Below are positions 12,896-27,200 of a stretch of DNA of 42,849 nt, piece after piece (within the stretch, counting starts at the first letter, position 1; every line of letters begins with the position of its first letter). This DNA is from Elysia marginata (lineage: Eukaryota > Mollusca > Gastropoda > Plakobranchidae), in NCBI GenBank assembly GCA_019649035.1, contig BMAT01005039.1, positions 220,659 to 263,507 of the forward strand. The letters are read 5' to 3'. Below the pieces are notes generated by a model. The model saw nothing but the letters and a program-made list of their open reading frames with translations. It did no database searches and was not told the DNA's origin. Both the position numbers and the translations under genes were made by a program.

Positions 12896-15800
12896 GTAAG
12901 TCAGTTTGATCCACAGCCTGGCAAACCTCACTGCTTATTCTGAGCTTCACCTTGACCTTAACCCCAAAACCTAAGTAGCACCCTTTGCTGTTGTAACCCA
13001 AAACCTAAGTTACACCCTATGTTGTGTTAACCCAAAACCTAAGCTGCCCCTTTTGTAAGTTGCTGGGCGATGAGACAGTAAGTCAGTTTGATCCACAACC
13101 TGGCAAATCTCACTGCTTATTCTGACCTTCACCTTGACCTTAACCCAAAACCTAAGTTGCACCCTTTGTTGTCGTTACCCAAAACCTAAGTTGTACCCTT
13201 TGCTGTCGTAACCCAAAACCTAAGTAGCACCCTTTGCTGTCGTAACCCAAAACCTAAGTTGCACCTTTTGTAAGTTGCCGGGCTACTTAAAGCCACTGAT
13301 CTTTAGCCTCTAATTTTCTGCAAACCCAAAATTCATCTTAGCAGCATTAATATCATACGCTCTGTTAACACAGCCTCTTTTTGGAAATATATTTTATACT
13401 TTTGGATTTATCTTCCCATGGTCTCTTGACCTTACTAATCTCTGATCAGAAACACATTGGTTATGCGATATTGCCGCAAGTATTTTCTTATAAGAACATT
13501 TTTAACCTTCTGCCATGGACAATTCAAGAGCAGTATCTTTCATAATATGGTTTACACTACAGATACTCTACTTGATTTGTCCCGGGCAGGCTTTTGTGTA
13601 AGACATACATTTGTTGTTTTTTTTCCCTAAGCATTAACACTCTTAATCTATAGTGGCCACACCATAGTAAGTCAATGTCATACGACTATGAAAATTAGTC
13701 GCTCTACTTAAATTACAATTTCGAGATTATTATCGGTATGGTACACGGTGTCTGAATTGAAACAAAAAAGAATTTAGAAGGATTAATTTCGATCAGATTT
13801 CTAAAAACTCTAACAGCCACTGCTAAGCCTCATTTCAGCCGGGATGCTTCTCCTAGTACATGTCTTGCGTTCAGAGCGAATGAGTCGGGAGTAGGGCATT
13901 CTTTTGTAGAGAAAACTTCCATTTGAAGGACTGTTTTTTTTTCTTGTTTTTTTTTCTCTGTATTTCAAACCAACAAAGTTTAAGTTTCTTTCCACAAAGC
14001 ATTGATAACTTCATGATTTTTTTGACGTTTGGAAGGTTAAAAAATGAGATGTTCAAAACACTATGACTTTTGAGAGAGAAAACTGCGACATCCGACTGTG
14101 AACACGAGATATTTTTTTCCTGATTAAAAAAAAACCACGCCATTTCTAGTTTGAACGAGTCACACCGAAATACAAATCCCTTGGCCGTTTCAAAGACGCC
14201 CTCTTTTTAAACGCCCTTTTTCTGCTTTTTTCATATATCAGGCCAAGTGGTATATAAAGCTAGTAATTAATCTCAATAAGAGAAGTAATCGAAAAGAAGC
14301 AAGACGCGTAAATACGGAAAAAAAAAATTTGTGCGGGAAAAACAGAGGAACTGGCATTAACAAAGAAAAAAAACGACATCCAAGAAAAAATGATCAAGGG
14401 GACAGGAAAATTCAAGAGAAGTGTCATCCATTATTCTCTTACGTTTTTTCTCATCTCTTTGATCTGGATGTGTGACTGCTTCAGCATTAATTGAAACAAA
14501 TATCTTCTATTATCTAGCTAAAAAAAGTTATGTCAAGTTGGTCCTTAATAATTCTGGTTTTTCTTCCATATGATGGATATATCGTTTTGTTAGTTCCTTT
14601 CACAGTTTCTTTGATGTGCATGAACTGTGAAACATAAGTGATTAGACAGATAGTAATGACGAAAATTACTATTAATATGTTAAAGATCGAGTTAGACACA
14701 TAGAAAAGTTATGGAGATTGATAGGCAGATAAATCGGCACAGAGAGATAAAGATAAGGTCTAGAGAAAATATGGGAATAGTTAGAGGAAAAAAAAGAAAG
14801 ATTAAGAAAAACCATTCAAGAAAAGTAGGGAGATAGAGAATAAGATTGAGAATAGAGGAAGAGAGACACAGAGAGAGGGACAGACATACATCGAGACATA
14901 GACAAAGACAGAGACCGAGAGAGACAGGCAGAGAAAGAGACAAACAGAAACAGAGAGAAAAAGAGACAGACAGACAAAGAAAGAGACGGAGACGAAAGAG
15001 ACGCGTTTGTTCTATTTAGGTACGAATAATTCGGAACACTGGAAAAGATGAGACGGTCTTATTCCCAAGATCCCTCCCTATCCAGTGGACATGAGATTAA
15101 TCGAAGAAAAGTTCTTTCCCTTGTCTTTCTGTCTGTTACGTCAGGTGGACACTATCAATAGTAATTATGTTAATGGTTAGATAGATCTAGTAATCGGATA
15201 TCGATTGTGTCCAAGATATTTGCACATTAGTTTAACCCAAGGTGCATCTCGTGTAGACAGCATAGTAGGCTAGGCATACACGTAGTAAATTATTTTATAA
15301 ACCCTTACGACGAGACAGTATCAATATAGTAGGATATATCAGCATACTTGTATGATAAATATAGAAAAAGCTAAGTAAAAGAAGGGCATGAATGTAATTC
15401 AAATTTAGACCGAGAAGACGAGCCTCCATTTGGAAACAGGCTATATCCAGCAGTTACCTAGAAACTTAAAAATCGGACCCCATAAGCTCCAAATATGTTT
15501 CTAATTCAATAAGATTACGTGGACAATATACTGTTTCCACTCTGGGTCACCCGCCTCTGTAACAGGCAATACTGCCATTGTGTGGTTTTGATGTTATAAG
15601 GACGCCTACAAAAAGGTCTGACGGCACGCTAAACTTCTCTCGTACCGTACCGCGTAACGGATGTCTCATCGATAATCTAGAGTTGTAACGTGGAGTTGTT
15701 ATATTATTTTTCTTCACGTTGTGCACTAGCGTCAGACTTTATGAATGGAGAGACCATTGAGAGAAAAAGCTGTGAAGGAATAGTACTACATCTATCAGGT

Positions 15801-15923
15801 CGCATTTCTAACTCTATTTCTTTTTCTTGCTCCCCCATATGTATCACTATTTTATGTTTTCCCCTTTTTTTTGCGAAAGTTCTTGTTTCTTTCTATCGAT
15901 TTCTCTTCTCTGTTCTTTATTTG

Positions 15924-15965
<42 letters not shown>

Positions 15966-17380
15966 CCTCTTATATAATTATATTCCGTCTCTCAGACCTG
16001 CCCATCTCTCTAAGACCCCCTGTCGATCCCATGATGCCAAGCAGTACACTTAGTCTAGGCCTTAATACATTCAAGGGAAGCAATCACCAAGTTTCCTTGG
16101 TCTGACCATCTGACCTGGCCTGGCTTTCACCCTGTCTGGCAGGATTGACTTAACAACTGGACACACGCTCCTGATTGCAGGCGCTTGGTGGCTAGATTAC
16201 TGTCTTGCCTGCTGCTTACGTGACAAGTTGAGAGGACTGAAGAATTGTAGGATAGAAGGCTGGAATAGAATGAATAGGCCTATATAATTATACTGAGAGG
16301 ACTGAAGAATTGTAGGATAGAAGGCTAGAATAGAATGTATAGGCCTCTATATACTGAGAGGACTGAAGCATTGTAGGATAGAAGGCTGGAAGATAATGTA
16401 TAGGCCTCTATATACTGAGAGGACTGAAGCATTGTAGGATAGAAGACTGGAAGATAATGTATAGGCCTTTACATATAGACTTATAGGACAGATTTAATGT
16501 AGAAGGCTGGAAGATAATGTTTAGGCCNNNNNNNNNNNNNNNNNNNNNNNNNNNNNNNNNNNNNNNNNNNNNNNNNNNNNNNNNNNNNNNNNNNNNNNNN
16601 NNNNNNNNNNNNNNNNNNNNNNNNNNNNNNNNNNNNNNNNNNNNNNNNNNNNNNNNNNNNNNNNNNNNNNNNNNNNNNNNNNNNNNNNNNNNNNNNNNNN
16701 NNGTCTATATATAGACTAATAGGACAGAATTAATGTAGAAGGCTGGAAGATAATGTTTAGGCCTACATATAGACTGATAGATCGGAAAAATATATAGATG
16801 TAGAAGGCTGGAAGATAATGTTTAGGCCTATAGAGACTGATAGGACGGAAAAATATAGATGTATAAGGCTGGAAGATAATGTATAGGTCTATATATAGAC
16901 TAATAGGACAGAATTAATATAGAAGGCTGGAAGATAATGTATAGTCCTTTATATAGACTAATACTATGACGGAAAATATAAATGTAGAAGCCTGGAAGAT
17001 TATGTATAGTCCTTTATATAGACTAATACTAGGACGGAAAATATAAATGTAGAAGGCTGGAAGATATTGTATAGTCCTTTATATAGACTAATACTAGGAC
17101 GGAAAAATATGAATGTTGAAGGCTTGAAGTTAATGTAAAAGCTATAGGACGGAAAATATAGATGTAGAAGGCTGGAAGTTAATGTTTAGGTCTATTATTA
17201 CATAGAATGATAGGACGGAAAAAGTATAAATGCGAAATGTTTTGAGCATCTGTACTCGTTTTTAAGTTCCCCCTGTCTTTTCCAGTTTATGCCTACCATA
17301 TGCCTGTTTAGTTTATTACAGCTTTAATTATTTTCAAGCGGAAAAAAAGAAAAGAAATAATTATAATAATAATATTAAAA

Positions 17381-17411
<31 letters not shown>

Positions 17412-17414
17412 GAA

Positions 17415-17445
<31 letters not shown>

Positions 17446-18060
17446 AAGAAGAAGAAGAAGAAGAAGAAGAAGAAGAAGAAGAAGAAGACGAAGAAAGAGA
17501 AGAAGAAGAATGATAAGAAGAATATCTAGATTTTATAACGCCTTTTCAAAAAAAAGAAAGTTTTAATATAAGTAAACTTAAAAGAAACATTTAAACTATT
17601 TTCCTGTCTAAAGTTGCTGACTAATGAATTCACAATCAGCTGTGCATTATTGTTGATTTAAGTTTGTCGTTTTTGCGTTACACCCGATCCTTTTCTGCAC
17701 TTTGTTATTCTGGACCTCTTTACATCTACCCATGCATCTTCAGATTTTGACACTTTTTTATTCGGCATACTTACGTACACGAACAAATCAGCAACAACAA
17801 CCAAAAAAAAAAGCAAACTAGATAAAAAAAAAAGATTTTGTTTTGGAATTTCATGAATTTCGAATTTTGTTAGAGATTGGTTAGGATTAGTACAAACGTC
17901 AACATGAAATCCGTTTTTTTTTTTAATTTTCATTCACTCTCTTCTTTTACTATCGATCGCACTCGCTCACCTTAAAACCAAGAGTATTAGAAAAAGACAA
18001 TGAGGCAAAGAGTAAGATATTGAGAGGGATAGAGCGAAAGGCTGAAAAGATTGAGGTATT

Positions 18061-18109
<49 letters not shown>

Positions 18110-20644
18110 GAGAGAGAGGGGATAGAGGTAATATGATAGAATGAAAGATAGATAAACAGGACAAAGATAGATACATAGATGGATAGATAGATAAAGGGAG
18201 AGAGCGAGAAAGGGAGAGAGAGAGAAAAAGAGAGAGAAGGAAAGGGAAGATAGATAATAAAACAGAACGAAAGATAGATAAATTGAACGAAAAAAGCTAG
18301 CTAGCTATATAGATAGAGGGAGAGAGAGGAAGAGAGAGAGAGGAAGAAAAAGAGAGAGAGACATACATACAGACAGACAAAGACATTGAAATAAAGAAAG
18401 AATAGACAGAATTAGATAGAGTTAGAGAGATTCTTTTATGGAAAATTATTTACATCAATAAATTAATGTAGTGATCGCGCGCGCCACTGCCAACCAAAAC
18501 AAGATTTTTTTTTCCATAACGTTTTAGGGAACGGCAACTCGGAAACGCTTACCTTCTTTTTTGACTTAAATGTTGGCCTGGGTCAAACCGACCTCCATCG
18601 TGAATCAATAAAGGGGCTTCAGACTGTCTGTGACACAGGGTCAGGCAATGTTCTGTTTTATATCTTGATTGAAATATTTCCTGCAGAGCATTTGGGTGTG
18701 TTCACAGGATCAGAGTAAAGAAATAGAAAGAGAGAGGAAGAGGAAGAGAGAGAGAGAGAGATTAGAGAGAGAGAGAGAGAGAGAGGATAGAGACAGATGG
18801 AGAAACAGATAGAGAGAGAGGGAGAGAGGTAGAGACAGAGAGGGATAGAGAGAGGGTAGAGATAGATAGAGAAACAGATAGAGAGAGGGAGAAAGAGATA
18901 GAGAGAGAGAGGGAGAAAAAGAAAGAAAGAAAGAGAGAGAGAGAGTGAGAGAGAGAGACAGATAGACAGACAGACAGACAGATAGAAGAAGGTATTGAAA
19001 AAAGACAAAAGACACTGAGTCAGGCAAACAGCTTGATAGATAGAATTAACCCTGGAAGATAATGAGCATATAGAGAAAGAAAAAGAGTAAATGTCTGAGG
19101 AAAAGGCAGCCATATGTTCACAGAGACAGACTTGGAAACCGAAAATCTTCACACTGACACACACAAAGTTCAACCATACCAACACGAAATCACAAAACGA
19201 TATGGATGACAGACTGACAGGGTGATCGAAGAGTAGGGTAGGCTATGATGCACTATCTCAGATTCACAAAATCAATTTGTTTATCCTTAACTGACATTTT
19301 GCTCTGTTCGAAAATCATTTCTTTCTTTTTATGTTATTACACGTATTAATTTAATTTTATAAACTCTGAAAGAAAGAGGGAAAGAAACAGTGTTTTTATT
19401 ACTTAGGTTTTTTTTGCCGCCCGCATCACTTCTGTAACGTCTGAGAATCATAGCTTTTGTTTTCAAATCAAACCGAGAAAATTTCTTGCATAAAATTCTG
19501 ATAGGCTCATCCCGTTATCCAATAAAAAACTTGCGAATTGGCAAGCATCAGCCTAAAATCATTAGAAAACTTGCCGCGGACGACGATATCATATGGCGTA
19601 GTACTACCCATAGGTAACTTGGATTTTATAGCCGACGATAGACTAACGGGTCCCGATAGTCCATCAGTCATCCTGGATTTCCTCCCCTAAGGGCTTCGTC
19701 CTCCAGGGCGGACCGATAACACAATGCCATGGTCTAGCGGTAAGGCACCTCGTTCAGAGATCGGGAGGTGCGTGGTTCGATCACCGGCCGAGTCAAACCA
19801 AGGACTTTAAAATTGGTATTAGCAACTGATCCCTCTAGTGTCTGTCATTATGGATTTAGTGTTAAGTCTGGTCTGCCCGGTGTCAGAATAACGTGACTGG
19901 GTGCGGTGTACGCAAGCGCTCCTTACATCACAGTGTGACAGCACGCTTTCAATTGGCCTTAGCGCCGTCTCTGATATAACCTGGAAGTTGACTGGGAAGT
20001 TAAAACTCAAACAACCAACCAACCAACCAACTTGCTCACTCTAGTTGAAATCAAGACTCAGCATTTACCAGACAGCCACTGCAGCTTTCTACTCTAGACC
20101 AGTCTGACCTTAGAGTTAATAATATTGATCAGGATTGTATGCTACATCACTTGTCACTGGATACCTACTTAACTTTCGGTAACGGAAGAATCTTTTGCGC
20201 TGACGTGACCAATTGGCATTACGTTAGCTTTGATTGGATTTCAGTTTAGTAAAAATAATCATGTTTTGTTTACAGACGTTTGAGCCACGTGAGTTAGCTT
20301 GAATGACAAAGAAAGAAAAGTAACAGTACGGCTAGATAATGTTCTTTTTTTTTAAAAATCATTATAAATGATGGCAGTCATTTTTATTTCGATATTTGAT
20401 CGCCTCCCTCTCTCTTTCTGTTTCTCTCTTCTCTCTCTCTCTCTCTCTCTTCATTTCTTGTCCCCTTTCTTTCTGTCATTGTCTGTAACAACATTTGTCT
20501 ATATAGCTTTCCCGAGAGGCACTCTCTTCCTGTCATTACTCTCTTCCCTTCCTCCTCTTTTTCCTTGTCTCTCTTGGTATGTTTTTTCTTGATCTTTTGA
20601 AGTCTTTCTACCTATCTTTTCTCCTGCCTTCCTTTTAAAACATC

Positions 20645-20693
<49 letters not shown>

Positions 20694-21236
20694 TTTTTTC
20701 AAACCCGCTGTACAGACCCATTACTACATGTACAATTTCCTCTGATACTGCTTTACCATGTATCCTGGCCTAATTTTGTTATGCCTGAGCTTCCTTTAGG
20801 ACTGCACTACTGTGCTCATGGGTGACACTCTCATCCTCAATTTTGCCCTTACAGTTATGATCATTACTACCCCTGAAAATGTCAGGCGGCACGTTCCTAC
20901 AAGCATGAGATACCATTACGACAAAGGTTAAACAAAATAAGGAAGGGGAGGAGGGGGGGGGGCTTGTTATAGCACGGTAGAATGATAGAGTATCGTTAAC
21001 CCTTTGAACGATACAAAACCTGAGCCCAAGACAAAACAGTTTTAAACTTGCATCTATCTTTGTATCAGTTTCAATGAAAGATTTGAGTTGTTACAAAACC
21101 AAAGAAACAAAGCAATGGCAACAAATTTATGTGTTTACAGAGATGGAGATAGATAAAGTAAGAGGTAAATAGAGAGATAGAGATAGAGAGAGAGAGAAAA
21201 GGAGAGGAAAAGAGAGATAGAGAAAGAGAGAGCGAG

Positions 21237-21287
<51 letters not shown>

Positions 21288-24200
21288 AAACAGAGAATCA
21301 AACAATATAAATACCCGTTATTCTTTTTATAGCCTTGTACAATTTGTAAACACAGTAACTGTTCAGCTGCAGTTTTCTTCAAACCGCATTTCTGAACAAA
21401 CATCCTTGAGAACCAACAAAAGCTTGAAATTTAGGAGTACAAATATTCACTGAAATCTCTTTTAACTAACTTTAATTTTCACAGCTTTTCAAGATAGCGT
21501 TTTTAAAAACTTTTTAAAAGAGTCCATTTTTCTAGTCTCGTGTCATATCGATTACCGAAAGAGTCGTTCTTGCTCAGCTGCGCTGCTGGTTGAACGAGTC
21601 GAATACACACAAACCCCAGGCGTTCTTTCTTAGATCGAGGTAAACACGTTCCTTTTATAATCTTCTATAGACGAAACAGTCATTACACCATTTTGTGTAG
21701 GTTTTCTTTTGTTTGGCTTAGAGCGTGTAGAGGCAAAGACAATGCAAGTACTTTCTGGGCCAGCTTTTAAGTTACCTCATTTTTTTTTTTTTAATTTTGA
21801 TTTTTATAGTTTTCATGCCCTCTGACTTGCTTTTGTGGATTATGAGCTTGGGATTGTTTTTTTTTTTTTATTCCAAAGTCTTCCTTTCTGTCTGTGTTTG
21901 CCTGCATAGCTTATGATCTCTCACTCCCACCCTCTTTCTGTCTCTCTCCCTTTCTGTCAGTCTGTGTCTCTTTGTCCGTCTTTTGTCTGTCTCTCTCGAT
22001 CTTCTGTTCATTGTCAATCTCTCTATCATCCCCCCTCTCTCTCTTTCATTCTCTATCTCTAGATTTTTGGAGCGTTTCTTTTTTTCCCATTGTAAAAAAA
22101 TATTGTGCAAGCACATCCTCTGTGTCTTTATTAATACGACTCAATTTTCACCCAATCTTTCACAAAATAGTTTTGTTATGAACCCCATTAGCCTCTGAGT
22201 TCACAAAAAGTTACCTCAATACTGTAAAGCGCTATACCACTTGGATTCAAATTATCAGGTTTGTTGATTCATTCATTTTTTTTATATTTACACCATTTTT
22301 GTTTCTGCATATGCAATTTTTGGAAACATAAATAACAACAACTACATTCCCAACTAACAAAACCAACAATAATAACAACAAGATTAACGAAAAGATAATG
22401 CTTCTGATGTAAGAGAAACAAGTCCGCTTTCTCAATCCTCACTCCCTCCCCAATAAACAGCCCTGGTTGATGTAAAGTTTGAAACATATTTTGTTTGTTA
22501 ATGATTTTTTTAAAGCTTTTTTAAACTTACACTTTATGTTACCGCTGCTTTTGTATACTCTTTTAATTCTGCTTTTCATTTGTTCTTTACGTTCGTTCTG
22601 TTCTGACTACTGTAATAGCGAATTTTTATCTGCTCATTTATTCCTCTTCTTAGATACGAATCTTTTCTTTTTTAAGTGCACATTAACCTAGCAATTATTT
22701 ATTAGTTTCAAAACCCTAAAACAGTTTGATGGTTAATTTATCAACTCGGCATTCAAATATTAAAAAGTTGACACGATGAGTGTAGTGGGTCTTATAAACC
22801 AAAAATAATCACTCGTAACCCAACCACCATGTCGTCACCTGTAGTAGATTTTCTCGTAGAATATCACGTCATGGTCTAAGGAGTCGGCAACTACAAGCGT
22901 GATTGTAGTCATCAATTTCTTCACAACCCTTTAGGTAACTGTAAAGTGCACGTTACATTTTCAAAGAGTTGGATAGACAGAATAACCCCTTGAAGATTAC
23001 AAGCACTATAAAGAAAGATAAGGAAAGAAACAAAGTAAAGGTATAAGGAAACGGTAGCATTCAATGACATAGACAGATGTAAACAATGAACATCTATCCC
23101 TAATATTGACCTGTTTGCTGTTCTTGCGTATCCCCAGACTGGACGAAGCGAAGAAATGGCGCAGCCAAGACCGCGAGACCATCAACAAGCTCAACCAGCA
23201 GTTGTCAGAGCTGGAGGGAGAAATTCGCATGCTGAGACGCACCAACGACTCGCTGGACGCCGAGCGACTCCGCGACAAGCAGACCATCGCCCGCCTGCAG
23301 GAAGAGCTCGAGAAACTCCGAGTGGTGAGTGGGTCACGGCTAGACCGTCCTGCTAGTTGGGTGGTTAGTTAGTTAGTTTTGTGGGAAGGGGCGGAGCTTG
23401 TGTGTTGAGATTGCCTTCTATCTCCTTGATAGAGGGTAGTGTTATAAGGTCGTGGGGCTTTTCTCCCAAGGGTACTGGATTTGAAAATAAAAATCAATCA
23501 TGACGGAACGGGTGGGCGATTTCCCGCTGTGAGAAGCGTATTCTTTTTCTATTTTTAAAACAGATATTATATAATTGTTGTCAGGATAAAGATGTCATGT
23601 TGAGTAAAATGATGCAAGGTGAATATCTCTTGTATTTTTTTTTAATTGCAGAAAAAGTAATAACAAAATGTGAAGTAGATCTACTCGTATTTTTTTTTTT
23701 GGGGGGGGACGGGTTGGGGTGTAAACGGGTCTTGCTATTTCCCTCTTTCAGAAAGAAACCAAAATGTAATTAGAAATATAGATGGGATAGTCTCTAAAGG
23801 CCGACATTAGTTTTTATGATAATAAAATAGATTGGTAACTGATAAAATATAATTTGAAATATGAAGCATTCTTTATGCCATTGTTACCTCAAATTAGACA
23901 CTTTTCTTTCAGTCTTTTTGATGACAGCTTCTGAGCAAGTCTTTAAACGTTTTAGTTTTTATGTACGAGCTGTTTCAGTAAAGTTTTACTGTCCCACTCC
24001 TAAGTCACTATCTTTATTTGTTTGTGTTTTCAGGACTTAAGCAACGAAACGATCGCCCGCCTGGACGCTGAGAACAAGTACCAGACACTTCTTGAAGAGA
24101 TCGAGTTCCTTAAGAGCATCCACGAACAGGTTAGCATTTCAATCAATAGATTCAACTGAGAATGAGATTTTAGCACAAAATAGTCATCATTCTTCTTGGC

Positions 24201-27200
24201 AAACTCGCTCTGTCAAGTCAGTTTTTTTTGGCAAGAACGTTTTTTTGTGCTCCATTCCCATTCTAAATAATTTTTTATTAAGCCAGAGGCTTATTCATCA
24301 ATTTACAATATTCAATCACTAAAGTAGTCCAATCTAGTTCAATCGTCCATAAGATATCGAAAAAGAACTGCTAACATTGCACAAGGCAGGAGACTAGCCG
24401 GCCTGTATAGAAGTAATTCTGCAGTTCGACTGAAAAATATATTCATGCTGATAAAAAAACAAAGATAGAGTTCTTTTGAAGAAGAAAAATAAGGTCACCA
24501 CAGTTATCAATAAAATAAGCGTTAGTTAGGTTGCGTTACGGATTCTTCAGCTACTATTGTTTTCTTGGATGTTTATTTCCTTTGTAAAGGAATGTCAACA
24601 TTCATTCCTTCAAGTGAACGGGGATGAAGGCTTGTATGTAAAGGTTTTTAATTAAATTGAAAAAAAAATACAATTTGTATTGCAGTATATCAATCTTATC
24701 GATTCGTCCATTCCTCACTAAGTTAAACTGGTAAAACGGTACTGAATTGTTCAATTCAAACATTCCTTTCAAAGTTATTAAGAAGGGCAATAACTAGTAA
24801 TATGGGATTGTATTGCTTGAGAAAGGGTTAATCTTGGTTATCGACCTTATTGTTTTATTGTTACCATGAGTGTTGCTTCCAGAGATAATGTGTTGGAGGC
24901 GGGAAATTGTTTTTTAAACGCCATTTAGAGGCCTGTTTTTTTTCTTTTTTATCTAAATATTGTTATATAAAAAGAAAGTTTCTATTTGTTTCCACAAAAT
25001 ATTTCATTAAATTTTTGACATTTAGAAGTTAAGAAAAATGCCATTTCCAAAACAGTAACAAATTTAAAGATAAAAAATACAACATCTAACTTATTCGCCC
25101 TGGATGCGAGACATTCTTGTCTATGTTACTACGCCACACTGTTTTCATGCAAACTGTAACAGTTACAAACGTGATTAAACTCCTAAACTATTAAGCTATG
25201 CATTTTAGAGAACTATAATAATAAACACGCTCTAATTCTACAAAACAGTACAAAATGTTGGCATCTGTCTATTTTTCTAGATTGTAATGAAGTTTTGTGC
25301 AATTAAGCCTATCTGTTTTGTAACTGCAGCGCAGGGTGTGGCTGCGGGGGAGCTTTAAAAGCGACTTTTTTTAGATCCGACTTTATCTGCATTTTTCATC
25401 TAAGCAGAAAAAAAATAGTTGCCAAATAGACAACACGGCTAAGGGCTTACCCTCGGAATGATAGGTTTTCTGACCGAAGTATTAATTTTTATTGGACAAA
25501 ACCGGAGGAGTTTCTCCAAGGTCTTCAAATTTATCAGAGTTTGTTATTATTATTATTCTTTATGCAGTGATACATTTCCATTTCTCTTTCAAAAGCTTGT
25601 GAGGTGATCTTTCATCTCTTGAACGACTTAAAAGCATCTATTTTAAGCTCCTTTTCTGACTACTCCTAACTTTTAGGGTAGATCAAACAGTTTTATCATA
25701 TGGTTATTATATCATACACCTGATGTACAACATTTATGACCAGTCTTACTCTCTATTCACCTGAGCAGGAACTTAAGGAGTTGTCTGCCCTGGCCTACCG
25801 CGACACAACCGCCGAAAACCGTGAGTTCTGGAAGAACGAGCTGTCCCAGGCCATCCGCGACATTCAACAGGAGTATGACCTCAAGGTTGACCAGATCCGC
25901 GGAGAGATGGAGACCTTCTACAATCTCAAGGTGAGTCAAGAAAATAATCACATACCTCATAATGACTTAAGTATGAGGGTGTAGTAACAATGTAAAAGTA
26001 TGTTGAGCGTTGGTCGTGTAATAGGAAGACTTATTATTGAACTCAATGAGTTTTGACAATAGATAAACCAATAAAGTAAATGTCGAGATTTGAACACTGG
26101 CACTGCTGTATTTTCATTAGTTTTAAAAAATCAACCTATGGTCTAGGCAACATGAGTGTGGTTATACATAAAATAGACAAATTGATTCAAAAAAAATTTG
26201 CGTGTTAAATGTGGGGATATTCAAGGCTATTAAAGGGAAAGATCCATGCGCTATGGACGTATAATTGAAAGAAGCTGTAGTTAAACCTCTTGCTGATGAA
26301 GAGAACGAATCATTAGCGATTCAATATCATAATTTCTGGTACCTTTTTCAGCTTCAGATTATATCTAAGTAGTTACAACTTTCTGCACAGTCTTTTACTT
26401 TCATTGCTGTGGCACCTTTCTTAAAAGTTTCCATAAAATAATTATAGTGATTATTTTTCTTAGTGAAATATTCTTTAGCTTGACAAAAACAAATCAGGTA
26501 CAATTTAAAAAATCAACACTGTTTTTTTTTTTAGCTCTAAGCAACCCGTGTCGTTCTTGTCTTGCTACCAATTAAAAATATTTTATCGTTTTCTGGACCG
26601 TGTTCTCACCAGGTTCAAGAGTTCCGCACTGGAGCTACCAAGCAGAACATGGAGGTCACGCATGCCAGGGAGGAAGTGAAGAAACTACAGAAGATGCTCA
26701 GCGACTCCAGAGGACGTCTGGCTGACCTGGAGGCCAGGGTAACTGGGTCAAATATACACCTGTAGTCAAACAACTTTCATGCTTTGAATCTTGTCAATTT
26801 TACCAAATCTATATAGGTCTAATTTGCCCTTCTTCTTCTTGAAAATTAATTTTTTTAAAGCTGTACATTATATGACGTGTTTAAAGAGGATAGTATTTCT
26901 TTACTGTTTCCTCTTATTTTCATAAAAGTGTGTAATGCATGAAATCACTTGAATAAAACATACCATGTTTGCCCACCAAGCAAATGATTTTCAAAGGGGT
27001 TCGACTATATCAAAAACTATTCAAGATTTGGGTCCATCTTGATTCATTTTACATAATGATATTATAATTACGACTAAAACCAAAATTTACCCACCCCCAC
27101 CCTTTGGACTCCGCAGAACGCCCAGCTCGAGAAGCAGTACCAGGACCTGATGAGAGAGCTGGAGCAGAAGGAGCACGACCACCTCCTGGAGACCAACTCC

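Larger units (their letters stand above)
12896..23137 (+). other. Intron 1 (10.2 kb) of the IF gene
   Basis: GTAAGT to CCCCAG. It holds the duplicated donor, two minisatellites, many microsatellites, dispersed repeat copy 2 and a SINE. No further exon is seen. Confidence 0.85.

Noticed and set aside
16517-16714. 65-codon open frame
   Set aside because: It consists almost wholly of N from the assembly gap.
18658-19185. 175-codon minus-strand frame rich in Ser/Leu
   Set aside because: Translation of a GA/GATA microsatellite. The same applies to frames at 5547-5890, 4460-5004, 15690-16105 and 21071-21403.
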